Assembly (NCBI RefSeq): GCF_001477625.1
Contig: NZ_CP013692.1
Coordinates: 1,550,001 to 1,614,000 of the forward strand
DNA: 64,000 nucleotides
Origin: Paucibacter sp. KCTC 42545
GTDB taxonomy: Bacteria > Pseudomonadota > Gammaproteobacteria > Burkholderiales > Burkholderiaceae_C
Direction of reading: 5' to 3'
Shown piece by piece: positions 60,307 to 64,000 of the stretch (the first letter of the stretch is position 1; every line of letters begins with the position of its first letter). The notes below the pieces were generated by a model. It was not told where the DNA came from. It saw only the letters and a program-made list of their open reading frames with translations, and made no database searches. A program made the position numbers and the translations under genes.

Positions 60307-62436
60307 ATGCGAACAAAAACTTTTGCGCGTCGGCCCCTGGCCGTCGGCGCCAGCCTGCTTTGCCTGGCCGGCTTTTCCTCTTTCATCGCTGCGCCAGCCT
60401 TGGCTCAGCAGGGGCCAGTTGCCCCAAGCGGCAATGCGACGGCGGCTGCTGTGGCCGGCAATGCGGCTTCGGCCGAAAAGCTGGACCGCGTGGTGCTCAC
60501 CGGCAACCCCCTGCGTGCGGGCGAGCTGACCCAAGCGGTCGACGTTTTGCAGGGCGACGCCCTGATCCTGCGCCGCGCCTCCAGCCTGGGTGAGACCCTG
60601 GACGGTCTGCCCGGCGTGGCCTCGACCTATTTCGGTCCCAATAGCAACCGGCCCACCATTCGCGGCCTGGACGGCGACCGGGTGCGCATGCTGAGCAATT
60701 CGGGCAGCTCGGTCGATGCGTCCAGCCTCAGCTTCGACCATGCCGTGCCCCTGGACCCTTTGGTGGTCGACCGGATTGAAGTGCTGCGCGGGGCTGCTGC
60801 CTTGCTCTACGGCGGCAATGCCATTGGCGGCGTGGTCAACACCTTGGACAACCGCATTCCGCGCAAGGCCCAAGCCGGCCTGAGCGGCGCGGCCGAATTG
60901 CGCCTGGGCGGCGCGGCGGCCGAACGCAGTGGCGCTGTGGTGTTGGACGGCGGCACCGGCACGGGCCCGAGCGGCTTTGCCTGGCATGCCGACTTGGCCG
61001 CGCGCCGCGCCAGCGACCTGCGCACGCCCGAATTCACCAGCGAGGATGGCCGCAGCAAGCAGGTGCGCAATTCCGCCGCTGATAGCCATGGTGGCGCCTT
61101 GGGCGGCTCCTATGTCTTCAGCAATGGCTATGCCGGCGTGTCGGTGGATGACTACCGCAATGACTACGGCGTCACGGTGGAGCCCGACGTCAAGATCAAG
61201 ATGCAGCGCCAACGCTTCGCCGCCGCCGGCGAATGGCGCGCTGCAGAAGGTGACACTGCGGCCTTGCTGCAGCGCTTGAGCTGGCAACTGAGCCGCAGCA
61301 ATTACGAACACAAGGAAGTGGAGGGCACGGGCGAAGTTGGGACCGTGTTCAAGAGCGTGGGCCATGATTTGCGGCTTGAAGCGCAGCATGGCGCGCTCGG
61401 CCCCGTCCACGGCATGGTCGGTGTGCAATGGGAAAAGTCGGACTTCAGTGCCGAAGGCGCCGAAGCGCTGGTACCCAGCTCAAAAACCGAGAACGCGGCG
61501 ATCTTTGTGCTCGAGCAATACGAGGCCGGGCCATTCAGCCTGTCGCTCGGTGGCCGCTTGGAGTCGGTGCGGATTGAGTCCGCAGGCGACGCCGCTGGCG
61601 CCGAGCCGCGCTTCGGCCCAGCCGTAACACAGCGCTACAAGCCGCGCAGCGCTTCGCTCAGCGCGAGCTACCGCCTGCCGCAGATCGCGCAAGGCTTGAG
61701 CCTCAACGCCAATCTCAACAGCACCGAACGGGCGCCGATGTTTTACGAGCTGCATGCCAATGGCGTGCATGTGGCCAGCGGAGCTTATGAGCGTGGTGAC
61801 GCCAGCTTGGGCCTGGAAAAAGCAAAGGGTGTTGACCTGGGCCTGCAATGGAAAACGGCCGAGCATTTGTTGCGCCTCAATGTCTACCAGACCCGCTTCT
61901 CTAGCTATATCGCGCTGGATGCCACCGGCGAGCCCGAGATCGAAGGCATGCCGGTCTACGCCTTCAAATCGGTGCCGGCCACCTTGAAGGGCTTTGAGCT
62001 GGAAGGACGCTGGACCTTGCCGGCGGCGATGTCCGCCTTCGCAGGGGCTGGTACGGTGCTGAGCCTGTCGGCCCAGCTCGACGGCGTGCGCGGCGAGAAC
62101 CGCGCCACCGGCGAAGCTTTGCCGCGGCTGGCGCCGCTGCGCGCCAGCTTCGGCTTGGATGCGCAGAGCGGGCTGTGGTCCGGCCGACTGGAATGGCGTC
62201 TGTCGGCCCGCCAGGATCGGGTGCCTAGTCTGGACACGCCCACGGCGGGTTACGGCCTGCTCAAGGCCAGCATTGCGCGCCAGTTCATGTTGGGTCAGTC
62301 CGACGCGCTGTGGTACTTGAAGCTGGACAACATCACCAACAAGCTGGCCTATAGCGCGACCTCGGTGGCGACCATTCGCGAGCTGAGCCCTATGGCCGGT
62401 CGTTCTCTGCACACCGGGGTGCAGGTTCGCTTCTGA
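60307..62436 (+). CDS. TonB-dependent outer membrane receptor (ZnuD-like)
   Basis: A 709-residue receptor: signal peptide to about residue 35 (PALAQQ), a TonB-box-like start to the plug (KLDRVVLTGNPLRAGELTQAVDVLQGDALI), plug motifs RPTIRGLDGDRVRMLSNSGSSVDASSLSFDHAVPLDPLVVDRIEVLRG and ALLYGGNAIGGVVNTLDNRIP, then a beta-barrel ending LHTGVQVRF (terminal Phe). The plug sequence resembles that of zinc receptors of the ZnuD type. It lies downstream of the ABC/DUF3299 genes. Substrate zinc is inferred from neighbours. Confidence 0.88.
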   Translation: MRTKTFARRPLAVGASLLCLAGFSSFIAAPALAQQGPVAPSGNATAAAVAGNAASAEKLDRVVLTGNPLRAGELTQAVDVLQGDALILRRASSLGETLDGLPGVASTYFGPNSNRPTIRGLDGDRVRMLSNSGSSVDASSLSFDHAVPLDPLVVDRIEVLRGAAALLYGGNAIGGVVNTLDNRIPRKAQAGLSGAAELRLGGAAAERSGAVVLDGGTGTGPSGFAWHADLAARRASDLRTPEFTSEDGRSKQVRNSAADSHGGALGGSYVFSNGYAGVSVDDYRNDYGVTVEPDVKIKMQRQRFAAAGEWRAAEGDTAALLQRLSWQLSRSNYEHKEVEGTGEVGTVFKSVGHDLRLEAQHGALGPVHGMVGVQWEKSDFSAEGAEALVPSSKTENAAIFVLEQYEAGPFSLSLGGRLESVRIESAGDAAGAEPRFGPAVTQRYKPRSASLSASYRLPQIAQGLSLNANLNSTERAPMFYELHANGVHVASGAYERGDASLGLEKAKGVDLGLQWKTAEHLLRLNVYQTRFSSYIALDATGEPEIEGMPVYAFKSVPATLKGFELEGRWTLPAAMSAFAGAGTVLSLSAQLDGVRGENRATGEALPRLAPLRASFGLDAQSGLWSGRLEWRLSARQDRVPSLDTPTAGYGLLKASIARQFMLGQSDALWYLKLDNITNKLAYSATSVATIRELSPMAGRSLHTGVQVRF

Positions 62437-62497
62437 GCTGAAAGGGCCTGACTTAGCGCGTCAGGACGCGTCAGGGCGTGGCAGGGGACTCAAGTCA

Positions 62498-63133
62498 TCA
62501 AGGCGCCAAGCGCTCCTTGATCCACTGCCCGCCTTCTTGGCGATAGCACAGCCGGTCATGCAAGCGTGAGCGGCGACCTTGCCAGAACTCCCAGCGCTGG
62601 GGCACCAGGCGGTAGCCGCCCCAATGCGGTGGGCGCTCGGGGTTGAGTCCGTGAGTCATGGCGGCTTTGGCGGCATTGGTAACCAAAACGCCACGCGAGC
62701 TGATCACCTGGCTTTGCGGTGAGGCCCAGGCGCCCAGCCGGGAATCCAGCGGCCGCGAGCGGTAGTAGGCGTCGGACTCGGCGCCGTCGACACGCTCGAC
62801 CCGACCTTCGATGCGCACCACCCGCTCCAGCTCCACCCAGTGGAACTGGAGTGCGGCCAGCGGGCTGTGCGCCAGCTCTTGGCCTTTGCGGCTGTCGTAA
62901 TTGGTGAACCAAACCAGGCCGCGCTCATCAAAACCCTTGATCAACACGATGCGGGTGGACGGTTGCCCGTTCGCGCCGACCGTGGCCAGGGTCATGGCAT
63001 TGGGCTCGGGGATTTCGCTGGCCAGGGCTTGATCCAGCCAGGTCTTGAATTGGGCCAGGGGTTGCTCGGCGCTCAAGGCTTCATCGAGTTCGCCTTGTTC
63101 GTAGCTCTTGCGGAGGTCGGATAGTTTGCTCAT
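62498..63133 (-). CDS. pdxH: Pyridoxamine 5'-phosphate oxidase
   Basis: A protein of about 211 residues with PdxH motifs: [45 protein letters not shown] (FMN binding), [30 protein letters not shown]-like [23 protein letters not shown] and the C-terminal [15 protein letters not shown]. It makes pyridoxal phosphate. ATG at 63133 ([18 protein letters not shown]) gives the standard N-terminus. Confidence 0.94.
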   Translation of the reverse strand: MSKLSDLRKSYEQGELDEALSAEQPLAQFKTWLDQALASEIPEPNAMTLATVGANGQPSTRIVLIKGFDERGLVWFTNYDSRKGQELAHSPLAALQFHWVELERVVRIEGRVERVDGAESDAYYRSRPLDSRLGAWASPQSQVISSRGVLVTNAAKAAMTHGLNPERPPHWGGYRLVPQRWEFWQGRRSRLHDRLCYRQEGGQWIKERLAP

Positions 63134-63238
63134 AGGCCTAAGTATGCGACGTTTGGGCATTGCCGGACTGGCGCCTGGGTGACGCGCTCATCACGCCCAG
63201 CGTGCCGAACACGCCTGCAAGGCCCAGTCGGTGCGTAA

Positions 63239-63253
63239 AACACCTTAGGTGTT
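63239..63253. repeat. Inverted repeat AACACC-TTA-GGTGTT
   Basis: A perfect 6-bp inverted repeat around TTA in the 219-base gap between divergent pdxH and the nucleotidyltransferase gene, about 100 bases from each start. It could be an operator, but nothing ties it to a known regulator. Confidence 0.4.
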
Positions 63254-63352
63254 GGCCCCACTTCCACGCTGGCGGCCCGGGCGGCATGCTGACGGTCAGT
63301 GCAAGCTCGGCGCTTTGATCGGGCAACACTGGGGAAAAACATAAGGTTCAGG

Positions 63353-64000
63353 ATGAAAAGAAGGCGACCGGCGCTGGTCGTGCTTGCGGCAGGGCGCGGT
63401 ATCAGATTTCACGGCCAGGGCCATAAGCTGGCGCAGCGGCTCGGTGCAGACACCGGTGGCGAGCCATCCCCCATGCCAGCCGAAGACGAGGCCTTCCAAG
63501 CCGATATCGACGATGCCTCGCGAGACACCCTGTTGTCACGCAGCCTGCGCAATGCCATGGCCACAGGCTTGCAGTTGGTGGTGGTCACGACCCCTAAGTT
63601 ATTGCACCTGGTGCAGGGCTGGGTCGCTTCGGTGGACCTGGTGGTCTTGCCCGAGATGGATCAGCAGGGTCGGGCCAGCCCGGTCGGCATGGGCTACTCG
63701 ATTGCGGCCGGGGTGCGCGCCAGCGGTGATGCGGAAGGCTGGTTGATCATGCCGGCCGATATGCCCTTGCTGCGCGCAAGCAGCATCTTGGCCGTGGCCG
63801 ATGCGCTGGAGCAATACCCGGTGGCCTTCGCCCAGTACAAGGGCCGCCAAGGCCATCCAGTGGGTTTCAACGCCGAGCTGTATTCCGAGTTGGTTGACCT
63901 GCAAGGCGACGAGGGCGCGCGGCGCATCTTGGCCCGTTATCCCTCGCAGGCCGTGGACATCGACGATCCCGGCGTGCTGGTGGATGTGGACACGGTCGAA
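63353..64000 (+). CDS. MobA-like NTP transferase (partial at window end)
   Basis: The first 216 codons of a nucleotidyltransferase. The ATG has an AGG site upstream. The N-terminus is PALVVLAAGRGIRFHGQGHKL, the glycine-rich nucleotide-binding loop of the MobA/MocA group. After a 40-residue insertion-like stretch the family motifs continue: LVVLPEMDQQGRASPVGMGYSIAAGVRA, GWLIMPADMPLL (metal Asp) and RQGHPVGFNAELYSEL. MocA-type members attach CTP to molybdenum cofactor, others act on different cofactors. The C-terminus is outside the window. Confidence 0.8.
   Translation, partial: MKRRRPALVVLAAGRGIRFHGQGHKLAQRLGADTGGEPSPMPAEDEAFQADIDDASRDTLLSRSLRNAMATGLQLVVVTTPKLLHLVQGWVASVDLVVLPEMDQQGRASPVGMGYSIAAGVRASGDAEGWLIMPADMPLLRASSILAVADALEQYPVAFAQYKGRQGHPVGFNAELYSELVDLQGDEGARRILARYPSQAVDIDDPGVLVDVDTVE

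Overview
The window is high-GC DNA with betaproteobacterial gene orders. rdgC-ribD-ribBX-ribH-nusB, glyA-nrdR, ybgC-tolQRA, a complete MSHA-type pilus cluster and a PilV/W/X/E/FimT minor pilin cluster together suggest a Burkholderiales bacterium, probably from the Rubrivivax/Roseateles/Paucibacter side of the order. That placement is inferred from gene content and order, not from a marker-gene tree. No rRNA or tRNA gene and no CRISPR array was seen.

Layout. 1-3.5 kb: the end of an unknown exported protein gene, a DMT-family exporter and a tungstate ABC transporter (tupBCA). 3.5-21.3 kb: one long minus-strand MSHA pilus cluster. In transcription order it reads a large extra PulE-type ATPase, mshE, mshG, mshA, mshC, mshD, mshO, mshP, mshQ, mshI, a PilN-like gene, mshJ, mshK and mshL. 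21.4-24.8 kb: an ECF sigma factor with a zinc-finger partner, divergent from a bufferin-type RiPP operon (precursor, DUF692/MNIO enzyme, DUF2063 partner, DoxX protein) likely used in copper homeostasis. 24.8-28.5 kb: tolA, tolR, tolQ, ybgC and an aminotransferase, all translationally coupled on the minus strand.

28.49-36.92 kb: an integrated mobile element of about 8.4 kb with lower GC. It encodes a large serine recombinase and has inserted into codons 13-15 of the aminotransferase gene. The displaced native 5' end of that gene is still readable at the far end of the element (36911-36953). The left end of the element supplies a substitute 5' end in frame, including a TTG start. The reconstructed attP is a 48-bp dyad whose centre falls in the shared 8-bp core. 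The element is decayed: two IS3-family insertion sequences interrupt or truncate an anchored protein gene, a tyrosine recombinase and a P4-type primase. One unknown gene sits between two copies of the recombinase 3' tail.

36.9-41.4 kb: nusB, ribH, ribBX, ribD and rdgC, the promoter-proximal half of what was probably one operon running on into the aminotransferase and tol genes. 41.6-46.6 kb: minor pilins of a conventional type IV pilus. 46.8-49.6 kb: nrdR, glyA and a lytic transglycosylase gene. 49.9-64.0 kb: ubiD, a YdcF-like gene, a giant DUF748 gene, then msrA coupled to an ABC exporter-like pair with a His-rich loop, a DUF3299 gene, a small His-rich exported protein and a TonB receptor (a likely metal, probably zinc, uptake locus), then pdxH and a MobA-like nucleotidyltransferase cut by the window end.
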